DNA of 38,600 nucleotides from an uncultured Caryophanales bacterium. Lineage in GTDB: Bacteria > Bacillota_I > Bacilli_A > RFN20 > CAG-826. Below, one piece after another: positions 1 through 8,514 of this stretch. The stretch is taken from contig CAJJXG010000014.1 in NCBI GenBank assembly GCA_905197045.1, positions 1 to 38,600 of the forward strand, written 5' to 3'. Position numbers and translations under genes: made by a program. The stretch's first letter is position 1. Each line of letters opens with the position of its first letter. The notes below the pieces were generated by a model. It was not told where the DNA came from and made no database searches. It saw nothing but the letters and a program-made list of their open reading frames with translations.

Positions 1-382
1 TTATAAAAATCAACATTTTTAAAAATTTACCTGCAAAAACCATATAATTTTAATTTTTTAAAAAATATATGCTTTTCATTAAAGCATACAAATAATTTTG
101 AGTAATTTTTATAAATATTATTTTCGCTATTTAAATTTGCCAGGCTAGCTTTTTAGTAAGTTTTATATTTAAATATGCTCTTTCTAATATGCTCAAATTT
201 ATTAAATTAGAGAGTTCAAACCTAAATTTCAAACAACTTTATGAAAAAAGTTCGTAAAAGTTCGACATTTTGCCGAGTTCAACTCCTAAATTTATTATTT
301 AGAGCTAAGCTCACAACGACTTAGAATTTTTACCACCATCAAAACAGCCTAGTTTTCTCCATTATGGTGAGAAGGAGATATT
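1..382. other. Non-coding region with short direct repeats
   Basis: I see no supportable gene here. A direct repeat of about 18 bp starting GAGTTCAA and ending CCTAAATTT occurs at 212-229 and 275-293. The second copy lies within a near-perfect palindrome (274-286, cGAGTTCAACTCC) that matches, in 12 of 13 positions, the palindrome over the promoter of the DUF4143 gene at 32657. AATATGCTC also occurs twice between 172 and 195. The A+T-rich, repeat-rich look suggests decayed accessory DNA. Confidence 0.5.
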
Positions 383-415
383 ATGTACTCATCTCCGAAA
401 GGAGAAGTTTTATGA
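371..415 (+). promoter_or_regulatory. Possible leader peptide and Shine-Dalgarno-sequestering hairpin
   Basis: GAAGGAG (371-377) precedes an ATG at 383 that opens a 10-residue reading frame (MYSSPKGEVL). Its TGA (413-415) overlaps the ATG at 412 of the next small frame as ATGA. Inside the leader, TCTCC (392-396), a GAAA tetraloop (397-400) and GGAGA (401-405) form a hairpin that hides the GGAGA ribosome-binding site of the next gene. A ribosome on the leader would open it. This resembles translational attenuation or simple coupling, but the downstream gene looks broken. Confidence 0.3.
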
Positions 416-577
416 AACACAAACTTAGAATCATCGGGTCTAATAATTCTTCAAAAAAAGCGTATTGCTATTTATAAGAAGATATCTTTTGATGTAATGG
501 TTAAACGTTTAATTGGCGAATTAGACGAAGTAATAATTATCGTTCCTGGAGATTCAGCTAAATATAGAGGAGTATAA
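412..577 (+). pseudogene. Small frameshifted gene, unknown family
   Basis: An ATG at 412 preceded by GGAGAAG opens a frame that reads 21 codons and stops. Removing one A from a run of seven A (453-459) joins it to a second frame that ends at TAA 575-577, giving a lysine-rich protein of about 54 residues that begins MKHKLRIIGSNNS and ends VPGDSAKYRGV. The two halves fit as one small basic protein. The extra base could be a real mutation, a homopolymer sequencing error or a +1 recoding site. I do not recognise the family. Confidence 0.35.
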
Positions 578-588
578 ACTGCTAATTG

Positions 589-857
589 ATTTAAACTGAG
601 CACTTTTTATAAAAACAAAAAAATTGCGCAGTATAAACATGCTATTAATAGTGGAATGATAGTTTAAACTGCGCAAAAATACATATTTATAAAAAATTGC
701 GCAGTATAAACACAATAATAACAAGAAAATAATAGTTTAAACTGCGCAAAAATACTCATTGACTAAAAATTGCGCTGTATAAATACAAAAATAATCCGAT
801 AATAGTAGTTTATACTGAGCAAAAATGTTTAATTATGGAAAATTGCGCAGTATAATA
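589..857 (+). repeat. 73-bp tandem array with 15-bp inverted arms
   Basis: Left arms (consensus TTGCGCAGTATAAAC) start at 624, 697, 770 and 843. Right arms (consensus GTTTAAACTGCGCAA) start at 589, 662, 735 and 808. Both sets are spaced exactly 73 bp apart, about seven helical turns, and the arms are reverse complements except for one or two positions. Between the arms the sequence is poorly conserved. The last left arm provides TATAAT for the gene at 879. The layout suggests a cooperative operator or iteron-like array. It is not CRISPR: the spacers are too similar in length and composition, and no cas genes are present. Confidence 0.85.
851..856 (+). promoter_or_regulatory. Candidate -10 box in the last repeat arm
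   Basis: A perfect TATAAT lies inside the last repeat arm, 23 nt before the ATG at 879, so transcription would start near 863 and leave a short leader holding AAGAGGTG. No good -35 is visible at 827-834, so either an activator or a weak promoter is likely. A protein bound to the arms would cover this box. Confidence 0.45.
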
Positions 858-878
858 CTAGTAATAAGAGGTGATTCT

Positions 879-2060
879 ATGATAATACGTGAAAAATATT
901 TAAAACAAATAAGACCTTTTTATGATAGCGACTTAGTTAAAATAATAACTGGTATAAGAAGATGTGGTAAATCGGTTATTCTAAAAACTATATATGATGA
1001 AATAAATCAAATCACTTCGAATACAATATATTTAGATTTTGAAGACGCTGCTGATTTAAAAAAAGCAAGCTCTGCTGATTTGTTGCTAAATTATGTAGAA
1101 CAAAACAAAAAAGATGGAAAATGCTATATATTTTTAGATGAAGCGCAAAATGTAAAAGATTGGGCAATTGCTGTTAGAACACTTAGACTTCATAATAATT
1201 CTGTATTTATCTCTGGCTCTAATTCGAAGTTACTATCTAAAGAATTTGCCACCGAATTATCTGGAAGATATGTTTCCTTTAGGATTAGACCTTTCGTTTA
1301 TAAAGAAATTGTTGAGTATTCAAATCAAATAGGAAGGAATTTTAATATTACAGATTATTTAATATGGGGCGGTTTTCCAAAAAGATTTGATATGGAAAAT
1401 GATGAGTCAACAATTAGGTATTTAAAAGACTTAGAAGATACAATTGTTATTAAAGATTTAATAAAAAGATATAAAATTAAAAAGCCTGATTTATTTAAAA
1501 AGTTTGTTAATTTTGTTTTGAGAAATAATTCTAGAATTTTATCAGCAAGATCGATTCATAAAGACTTAACCGGCCAAGGTATTGAGTGTTCATCAAATAC
1601 AATATTAGCTTATATGCATTGCCTTAAAGAGGCTTATGTTATAGATGAATTGCCACAATACTCTACAAAAGTTAAAAGAGAATTAAGTTTTGTTAATAAA
1701 TTATATAATTCGGATGTATCCTTTAATTCTTTAAAAGTTGATAATAATAGATATGATTTTGACCATAATTTGGAAAATATTGTATATAACGAACTTTTAT
1801 ATATGGGATATGATTTAAAAGTTTTTGATAACAATGGAAAAGAAATAGACTTTATAGCTTCAAAAAATGGGAAAACATATCTAGTGCAAGTTGCTTATAG
1901 TGTTGTTGATGAAAAAGCTTATAAAAGAGAATTTAGTGCTTTTTCTAATTTGGATAATAGCAATCAAAAAATATTAATAACAAATGATGTAATAGATTAT
2001 TCAACATCCACGGTCCGTCATATTAGACTTGAAGATTTCTTGCTGATGGATGAATTATAA
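879..2060 (+). CDS. AAA_14/DUF4143 family ATPase (copy 1)
   Basis: A 393-residue protein of the COG1373 type: an N-terminal P-loop ATPase domain followed by a DUF4143 PD-(D/E)XK-like domain. Walker A is GIRRCGKS (25-32), Walker B is YIFLDEAQ (83-90), a polar ISGSNSK sensor strand follows (111-117) and GRYVSFRIRPF (129-139) marks the end of the ATPase core. Near the C-terminus EIDFIA (322-327) is followed by VQVAYS (336-341), where many relatives have E-V-K. I chose ATG 879 over an upstream frame extension from 825, because AAGAGGTGA sits just ahead of it and the upstream stretch lies in the repeat array. The cellular role of the family is unknown. It is one of four diverged copies here. Confidence 0.85.
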   Translation: MIIREKYLKQIRPFYDSDLVKIITGIRRCGKSVILKTIYDEINQITSNTIYLDFEDAADLKKASSADLLLNYVEQNKKDGKCYIFLDEAQNVKDWAIAVRTLRLHNNSVFISGSNSKLLSKEFATELSGRYVSFRIRPFVYKEIVEYSNQIGRNFNITDYLIWGGFPKRFDMENDESTIRYLKDLEDTIVIKDLIKRYKIKKPDLFKKFVNFVLRNNSRILSARSIHKDLTGQGIECSSNTILAYMHCLKEAYVIDELPQYSTKVKRELSFVNKLYNSDVSFNSLKVDNNRYDFDHNLENIVYNELLYMGYDLKVFDNNGKEIDFIASKNGKTYLVQVAYSVVDEKAYKREFSAFSNLDNSNQKILITNDVIDYSTSTVRHIRLEDFLLMDEL

Positions 2061-2141
2061 TATTTAACATTTAAAAGCAAAATAAAGATTAGCTTGTTTC
2101 ATAACAATATATTCGCAATTCTTAGAAATAAGAGAATTTAT

Positions 2142-2174
2142 ATGATGGTGTAGCAGAGTGGTTTGCTACATCAT
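2142..2174 (+). terminator. Hairpin after the DUF4143 gene, weak terminator
   Basis: TGTAGCA (2149-2155) pairs with TGCTACA (2164-2170), and ATGA/TCAT extend the stem across a 3-nt bulge. No run of T follows, so termination is uncertain. The GTAGCAGAGTGGT stretch resembles a tRNA 5' end, but no anticodon or T arm follows. The rest of 2061-2303 shows no gene. Confidence 0.3.
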
Positions 2175-2303
2175 TCAATTTAATATTAAGAAAATATTAA
2201 GAATATATTTTTTAAATTCATTTCTCATTTTTAAGTGACTAGAATTTTTAACAGCGATGTTCTTCAGCAAATCGCCAAATATTTGAAATTTAGGGGTTTT
2301 AAA

Positions 2304-5300
2304 ATGAGAAAGAAATTTACAATTTTGAGTGTAAGTGCTCTTTTGGCGTTAGTTAGTTTAGCTAGCTGTTCAAATTCATCCGAGTGTCCTGTTTGTGAAG
2401 AGGACCCAGATGATGATAATAATCCTAGTGATAATCCAGGTGAAAATCCTGATGATAATCCAGATGAACCTTTACCTGATGTACCAGATCCATCAGAAGG
2501 TTTAATAGATAAAGAAGAATCTCCATGGAATGAAGAAATTACTAATTTAATGTTTAATTCTCTTGGTGGTGCTATTCTTCCTTTTGTAGATTTGGGTGAT
2601 GGAGAAATCCAAGCTGAATATGTTAAAAATGATGAAGATAATGACTATAAATCTTATTTAGAGCTTGTTGGAGGTAGTTTTTTAGCTTCGCATCTTGAAA
2701 AAGCGGTTGAAACCTATGAAGAGCATTATTGGAATACAGTAATGCTTGGAGATAGCTTTTACGCATCTAATGAATTAATTGATGTTTCTATTGAGATTTA
2801 TAAAAATTATAATAATTTATTTGAACTTAGAGCTTATTATGATGAACCTTTTAATCCAGCTGATGCAACTGAGTGGGATGATGTTACTTCTTTATTAATT
2901 AGTGAACATTTTGGAAGATTTGAAGTTCCATTTACTTATTTAGGTACAGTAAATTATGATTCATCTATTAATGATAGTGGAGCTTTAGTTGTAACAGGTG
3001 GAACATGGAATGACCAAGTTTTAGATGAATTTAATGCTGCTTTTAAAAATTGGACTATTTCTAAAGATGAAGAATTATTTACAACTTTATATGCAACTCA
3101 TGAAGTTGATGGTTCAAAATTAAGCGCAACCATTGAACAAGTTAATAGTAAGGCTCAACTTACTGTTTCTTTAGAAGAATCTTTCAACAAAGAAAATCAA
3201 AGTAGTTGGTCAAAAGAAGTACAAGTTGCAATGGATAGATCATTAAATAAAACTATCTTACCTTATGTTTATTTAGGAAGTGTTTATCCAACTATTGATA
3301 CGACATCTACAAACGAAAGAAGTATTACATTAGTTGGTAAAATTTGGGATAACGAAATTTTAGAAAATGCTAAATCAGCTTTTGAAGCAGATGGAAAATG
3401 GGAAAGTGTCGCAAGTGAAACAAGCATTACTTTCTCTAAAGCTATCGGAAATGAAGATTTTGAAGTTGTAATCGAACAAAACGCAGAAGGAGTCCCTGTT
3501 TTAAGAGCTTCTAGAGAAGAAATCTATAATGAATCAACTTTAACGGATTATCCTGAAACAATTAAGACTGCCTTTAAAGATAAATATGGAGAAGAAGTTA
3601 GCATTATTCCATATTTATATTTAGGCACATCTTCACCTACAATTAATAACGAAATCCCTGCAGAACACGAACAAGATCTCCATAAATTAGTTATTACAGG
3701 TGGTAAATATGATGCTCGAGTTCTTGAACAATTTAGAGAAAAATTTACCAGCAATGAATGGTATGCTGAAATTGATAATTTTGTTACAGATACTGGCTCT
3801 GAATACGGCGATTCTAGCGATGTTTTAGCAGTCGCAATTCAATCTTTTGAAAAGTTTACTTATAAAGTTGGTTTGTTTACCTTAGGAGAAGGCGAAGAAA
3901 AAACAGTTTATTTAGAGATTAATAGATCTGAAAATAGTGGTTCTCAAGCCACTAAGTGGAGCGATGAATCATTAACAAACCTCGAAAAAGTTTTGGGAAG
4001 TGGCGTTGAAATTCCTTACTTTGATATCGGAAGAGATACTTTAGAATTCATCTTCAATGAATATGGACATCTTGAATTCCAATTTGTTGCAGATGCAAAT
4101 AACATCTCTTATAGAGTTTGGTGTGCAATTGATGCTTTAACTGAAGATGGCTGGGATGTAAAACTTGCTCATAATGATACTTATTATGACGATGAAGTTT
4201 TAATAAGCTCAATAAATGCTACAAGAGACTTTAATGGTAAAAAAGTAAGTATCGATATTGAAGTTAATTCTAATTACTATTATAGATTTGTAATGTTTGG
4301 CAATGTAAAACTAGTTGAATCATATGATTCTTCTAAAGAAAGTGGAAGCTGGAGTAATGAAATTAAAAAAGCTATTAGTGATAGATATAAAATTGATTTA
4401 CCTTTTATCTATTTAGGAACTGATAATCCTTATATTTATGAAGATCCTGATGAAGGTCAATTGATGATTATTGGTAATGCTCTTGAAAAAGAATTATTCA
4501 CAAATGCTAGAGAAGTATTAACTAAACAAGGGTTCCTTATTGATAATGGCGAATCATATGACACTTATATAGTTGCAACAAAAGAAAATAGTGATGGAAA
4601 CATTGTTACTCTCTATGTCGATTCTGATGATGAAAGACCTTATATCACTTTTGACTTAACAGAAGTATTTAAACCAGGCGAAAACAAAGAGTGGAGTAAA
4701 AAAATTCAAGATACTTTAAATAAAGAACTTCCTGAAGGCGTTACTTTACCTTACCTCTATTTAGGTACAGTTGACCCATCTATTAGTGTAGAAAATCATG
4801 ATAGTGGAAAACAAATTTCTATTGTTGGTGGAAACTGGGATGACGAAGCTATTAGTTTAGCTTATGAGTATGTAAGTAAAAGTGAAAGTGGTTTTACAAT
4901 TGATATAACAAGTGACACATTTACTGGCTATAAATTACTTGAAGATAAAACAGCAGTAAGAATGCGAGTTTCTAAAAATGATGATGATCTTATTCAATTA
5001 GATGTTTATGTTGACGAAAAACCAGAAGAAGTTATAGAAGGACTTGCATCTTGGAAGGATTTCCCTAAAACGTATGGGGGTGGAACCGTGAGTGATTTAA
5101 TGAATCAAACAATTGGCTCTCAGTTGCCAGAATTTGTTCCATTAGGTTTATTACCAGATAGTGTTAGTTTATCTACTCCTTCAAGAACTGGTAATAACTA
5201 CATGAAAGTAAGTTCCTATTATAGTAATTTCAAACCTTACTATTTATATCTTGCAATGGATGAACTTGAAAAAATGGGCTATGAAGTGACATTTAATCCA

Positions 5301-5843
5301 TTTGCTGAAAGGGAAATGCCAGGATTTGTTGCTAAAAAAAGCGATGAAAGCGGAAAAGGCACGACAATGATTACACTTTCTTCATCAAGTGGTTATTACT
5401 ATGATGATGAAAATGGTTTACGTTTATCAGCATTATATTTACCTGATATGAGCAAATTTGAAGGAACAACTGATTTTGCAGAATCAGATAGAATTAACAT
5501 TAATAAAGCTTTAAACGAATTACCATTACCATATGTAAATCTTGGATCTGAATCATTAAGTATTAAAACTTCATATGGCAAAGTTTCAATAACAGGATAT
5601 AATTATTCATTGGCAATTATTGCTGGTATTAAAGCTGCTTATGTTAAAGCGGGCTGGACAATTTATGATACTTATGTTGTAAAAAATGGTCAAAGATATG
5701 ATACTATTGGAGGCTATTTAGAAGTAGAAAATGGTCCTACTTATGTCTTAACTGTTACACCTAATATCTCTGCAGCAGTTTATGGGAGCGGATCTTTCTC
5801 ATCAGACTCTATTTCAACAAATTTACTTATTCAAATGGCTTAA
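2304..5843 (+). CDS. Large surface lipoprotein with nine degenerate repeats
   Basis: The 1179-residue protein begins with a lipoprotein signal (MRKKFTILSVSALLALVSLASC), so it should be lipid-anchored on the outside of the membrane. An Asp/Pro/Asn-rich linker follows (about 29-65). Then a module of 110-140 residues occurs nine times, starting at the W-like position near residues 75, 191, 302, 416, 552, 683, 797, 917 and 1058. Each module has W, an amphipathic helix, a motif like LPYLYLGT, then I-x-G-G-x-W-D and a further helix. I chose ATG 2304 because TAGGGG precedes it and the signal peptide starts there. I do not recognise the module. It lies 33 bp ahead of the MoxR/vWA genes on the same strand, so it may be a client or partner of that system. 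Confidence 0.8.
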   Translation: MRKKFTILSVSALLALVSLASCSNSSECPVCEEDPDDDNNPSDNPGENPDDNPDEPLPDVPDPSEGLIDKEESPWNEEITNLMFNSLGGAILPFVDLGDGEIQAEYVKNDEDNDYKSYLELVGGSFLASHLEKAVETYEEHYWNTVMLGDSFYASNELIDVSIEIYKNYNNLFELRAYYDEPFNPADATEWDDVTSLLISEHFGRFEVPFTYLGTVNYDSSINDSGALVVTGGTWNDQVLDEFNAAFKNWTISKDEELFTTLYATHEVDGSKLSATIEQVNSKAQLTVSLEESFNKENQSSWSKEVQVAMDRSLNKTILPYVYLGSVYPTIDTTSTNERSITLVGKIWDNEILENAKSAFEADGKWESVASETSITFSKAIGNEDFEVVIEQNAEGVPVLRASREEIYNESTLTDYPETIKTAFKDKYGEEVSIIPYLYLGTSSPTINNEIPAEHEQDLHKLVITGGKYDARVLEQFREKFTSNEWYAEIDNFVTDTGSEYGDSSDVLAVAIQSFEKFTYKVGLFTLGEGEEKTVYLEINRSENSGSQATKWSDESLTNLEKVLGSGVEIPYFDIGRDTLEFIFNEYGHLEFQFVADANNISYRVWCAIDALTEDGWDVKLAHNDTYYDDEVLISSINATRDFNGKKVSIDIEVNSNYYYRFVMFGNVKLVESYDSSKESGSWSNEIKKAISDRYKIDLPFIYLGTDNPYIYEDPDEGQLMIIGNALEKELFTNAREVLTKQGFLIDNGESYDTYIVATKENSDGNIVTLYVDSDDERPYITFDLTEVFKPGENKEWSKKIQDTLNKELPEGVTLPYLYLGTVDPSISVENHDSGKQISIVGGNWDDEAISLAYEYVSKSESGFTIDITSDTFTGYKLLEDKTAVRMRVSKNDDDLIQLDVYVDEKPEEVIEGLASWKDFPKTYGGGTVSDLMNQTIGSQLPEFVPLGLLPDSVSLSTPSRTGNNYMKVSSYYSNFKPYYLYLAMDELEKMGYEVTFNPFAEREMPGFVAKKSDESGKGTTMITLSSSSGYYYDDENGLRLSALYLPDMSKFEGTTDFAESDRININKALNELPLPYVNLGSESLSIKTSYGKVSITGYNYSLAIIAGIKAAYVKAGWTIYDTYVVKNGQRYDTIGGYLEVENGPTYVLTVTPNISAAVYGSGSFSSDSISTNLLIQMA

Positions 5844-5876
5844 TTATTACCTTAACTGAAATAAGGGGGTTAATAT

Positions 5877-7490
5877 ATGTTAAAAGACTACGTTAAACGA
5901 TTAAAACTTGAAAAAATAATGCAAGGATCACTCTATGCATTAAGCGGCGGCTTATTAGCTGCCGCTATTATGGTTATGGTCTTTCAACTTCTCGGTTTAA
6001 TAGAGTGGTATTTTTATCTTATTTCAGTTCTTGGTGGGGTAGTAGTTTTATTTATTATTCTTTCTATCTATTATTTTGTAAATAAAGTTAGTGATAAAGA
6101 AGTAGCTAAAAGAATTGATCAAAACTTTAATCTTCGTGAAAAAGCTTCAACAATGGTTGAATTTAAAGGTCAAGATTCTCTTCTTATTAACAAGCAAAGA
6201 GAAGATGCTGAAAAAAGTATTAAACTTAAAAGCCCTAAAAAGTTAATTCTTAAAATGACTATGGCAAGCTTACCTCTTCCTTTATTAGGAGCTGGTGCCT
6301 TTACAACATCATTTTTTACTCAAGATATTGTTAACATGTTAAAGGTTGACGAAACAGAAGATAACTTTGATGATGAGACTGATCAAATCATTGATGTTAT
6401 TAAAGATTATATTGGAAAAAGTCAGGCTTCTGCAGCGTTTAAAGAAAAATTGTACCAGATTTTAGAAGAACTTCGTGAAGATTTAAAAGGAGATACTTCT
6501 ATTCCTTCTAGACAAGCAAAAGTTAATGCTGCTAAAGAAGAAGTTGACGTAGCTTTAGATGAAGTAAATACCAAAGAAGAAATTGGTAATGAACTTCTTA
6601 ATGAAGAAAGTGATTTTACTGAACTTGGTACAATCCTTTTAGAAGCTAATGTAGAAGCTATTGAAGGAGCTTTTGATGTAGTTCTTTCTAAACTCGACAA
6701 AATTTATACAACTAGTGGATTATTAGATTATTTTGAAGAATGGATAAAAGCATTAGAGCATTTACTTAAAAATGTTGATGTTCCTTCAAGCGATGCAAAT
6801 TATTCAACTTTCTCCGATTTATTAGCTAAATTAGAGGCAATTTATGATAATGTCGAAGAAAAAATTGCCGGCAGTTCAAATGCTTCAGCTTCACTTATTA
6901 ATAAATTAATTAGGGATTCTCAAGAACAAGCTAAAAAAGCAATTGAAGAGGCATGCGAAAAATTAAAAACCGATATTTCTTTAGAAAAAGCAAATGACCA
7001 ACTTGCAGAAGATGTTAAGAAGTTAATGGATCAATTAGTAGATCCAGATAATGTTATTGATTCTGATGAAGGTATGGAAGGCGGCCAAGGAGACCAAGAT
7101 GGCGAAGAAGGCGATGCTGGTGATAAAGGCGACCAAGAAACCGATGCAGGAGATGGTGAAGAAGGTGGCGCTGAAGGCGGAGAAGGAAATGGCGATGGCA
7201 ATAAAGGCGAAGGCAGCGGCACTGGAAGTGGCGGTCAAGAAGGTGAAGGGGATGGCCAAGGTCAAGGTGAAGGCGCTGCAGGAGGCGGTGGCGAAACCGA
7301 ATATGGTAGTAACGATAAAGTTTACACCGGAGAAAAAGGTGAAACCGAATATGGTGATGTAATTGGTGATTATCAAAACGAAGCCAGCGATGATGCTAAA
7401 AATACCGGTGATGATGATTTAGAAGGAGCAATTGGAGATTATTTTGATGAACTTTATGGTGAAGGAAATAATAATCAAACCAATCCTTAA
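5877..7490 (+). CDS. Membrane protein with helical domain and acidic Gly-rich tail
   Basis: A 537-residue protein of unknown family. Two membrane segments lie at about 18-40 and 46-67 and a third hydrophobic stretch at about 129-148. Next comes a long, charged, helix-rich region (about 160-390) and then a low-complexity tail rich in Gly, Glu and Asp (about 395-485). The DNA of the tail is clearly richer in G and C than its surroundings because of GGC and GGA codons. AAGGGGG lies 8 nt ahead of the ATG. Its position next to MoxR, DUF58 and vWA genes resembles that of DUF4175-type proteins in other MoxR operons, but I could not confirm membership. Confidence 0.75.
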   Translation: MLKDYVKRLKLEKIMQGSLYALSGGLLAAAIMVMVFQLLGLIEWYFYLISVLGGVVVLFIILSIYYFVNKVSDKEVAKRIDQNFNLREKASTMVEFKGQDSLLINKQREDAEKSIKLKSPKKLILKMTMASLPLPLLGAGAFTTSFFTQDIVNMLKVDETEDNFDDETDQIIDVIKDYIGKSQASAAFKEKLYQILEELREDLKGDTSIPSRQAKVNAAKEEVDVALDEVNTKEEIGNELLNEESDFTELGTILLEANVEAIEGAFDVVLSKLDKIYTTSGLLDYFEEWIKALEHLLKNVDVPSSDANYSTFSDLLAKLEAIYDNVEEKIAGSSNASASLINKLIRDSQEQAKKAIEEACEKLKTDISLEKANDQLAEDVKKLMDQLVDPDNVIDSDEGMEGGQGDQDGEEGDAGDKGDQETDAGDGEEGGAEGGEGNGDGNKGEGSGTGSGGQEGEGDGQGQGEGAAGGGGETEYGSNDKVYTGEKGETEYGDVIGDYQNEASDDAKNTGDDDLEGAIGDYFDELYGEGNNNQTNP

Positions 7491-7524
7491 TTTTTAAAAA
7501 TATATTAGTTTAGAGGAGTTATAC

Positions 7525-8511
7525 ATGGAAAACGAAGAATTACTTAAAGAATTTAGCGATGCATCTAAAAAGATTAAAGAGCAAATTCATCGAGATATTA
7601 TTGGGCAAAATGAAGTTGTCGATAATGTTATCATCGCAATTATTGCTGGAGGTAATGTTTTGCTTGAAGGCGTTCCTGGAACAGGTAAAACTCGACTTGT
7701 TCGTTCAATGGGTCAAACATTATCTTTATCATTTTCAAGAATTCAATTTACTCCAGATTTAATGCCAAATGATGTAACTGGAACTAATATTATTCGAAAA
7801 GATAGCGAAGGTAATCTTGTTTCTTCTTTCCAAAAAGGGCCTATTTTTTCACAAATCATTTTAGCTGATGAAATTAATAGAGCTACTCCAAAAACTCAAG
7901 CCGCTATGCTTGAAGTTATGCAAGAACATAAAGTTACTGTAAGTGGTATTTCTTATAAGATGGAAGAGCCATTTTTTGTTTTAGCAACGCAAAACCCTAT
8001 TGAGCAAGATGGAACTTATCCTCTTCCTGAAGCCCAAATGGATAGATTTATGTTTAAACTTAACATGGTTTATCCAACTGAAAAAGAATTAGCAGATATT
8101 GTTAATTTAACTCAAGAAGATCAAAAAGAAAGAGCAGAAAAAGTAGTTGATGGAGAAACAATCCTTAATATGAGAAAACTTGCAACAAGTGTTCCTATTA
8201 TTGAAGATGTTTTAAATTATGCGATGAAACTCGTTCATAAAACACATCCTGAAGTCGATAAAACATCGGAAATTGCTAAAAAATATATCAAATTTGGAGC
8301 ATCTCCTCGTGCTTGTCAATCTCTTATAACTGGGGCTAAAATTAGAGCTTTAATGAATGGAAATTATAATGTTTCTTACGAAGATATTGATGCTTTAGCT
8401 CTACCTGTTTTACGTCATAGAATTAAACTTACTTATAATGCTATTAATGATAATTTATCAGTAGATGAAGTTATTAAAAAATTAATCGAAGAAACCCATA
8501 AAGGTAAATAA
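7525..8511 (+). CDS. MoxR-family AAA+ ATPase
   Basis: A 328-residue AAA+ protein of the usual MoxR length. Walker A is GVPGTGKT (49-56), Walker B is ILADEINRA (112-120) and sensor 1 lies in ATQNPIEQDGTYPLPEAQ (154-171), the typical MoxR signature, followed by MDRF. MoxR proteins act as chaperone-like ATPases that mature or insert partners with the help of von Willebrand A proteins. All the expected partners follow at once. AGAGGAG precedes the ATG. The family is certain, the client is unknown, and the co-encoded lipoprotein and vWA proteins are the candidates. Confidence 0.95.
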   Translation: MENEELLKEFSDASKKIKEQIHRDIIGQNEVVDNVIIAIIAGGNVLLEGVPGTGKTRLVRSMGQTLSLSFSRIQFTPDLMPNDVTGTNIIRKDSEGNLVSSFQKGPIFSQIILADEINRATPKTQAAMLEVMQEHKVTVSGISYKMEEPFFVLATQNPIEQDGTYPLPEAQMDRFMFKLNMVYPTEKELADIVNLTQEDQKERAEKVVDGETILNMRKLATSVPIIEDVLNYAMKLVHKTHPEVDKTSEIAKKYIKFGASPRACQSLITGAKIRALMNGNYNVSYEDIDALALPVLRHRIKLTYNAINDNLSVDEVIKKLIEETHKGK

Positions 8512-8514
8512 GCT

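Noticed and set aside
589..857. CRISPR array
   Set aside because: Evenly spaced repeats, but the unit is an inverted pair, the intervening stretches are similar A+T-rich DNA, only about four units exist, and no cas genes are present.
2145..2175. Partial tRNA gene
   Set aside because: GTAGCAGAGTGGT resembles a D arm, but no anticodon arm, T arm or acceptor partner follows. It is better read as a plain hairpin.
7031..7376. Three long overlapping frames (two minus, one plus) in the Gly-rich tail region
   Set aside because: They are shadows of the repetitive acidic tail of the gene at 5877 and have no ribosome-binding sites or domain features.
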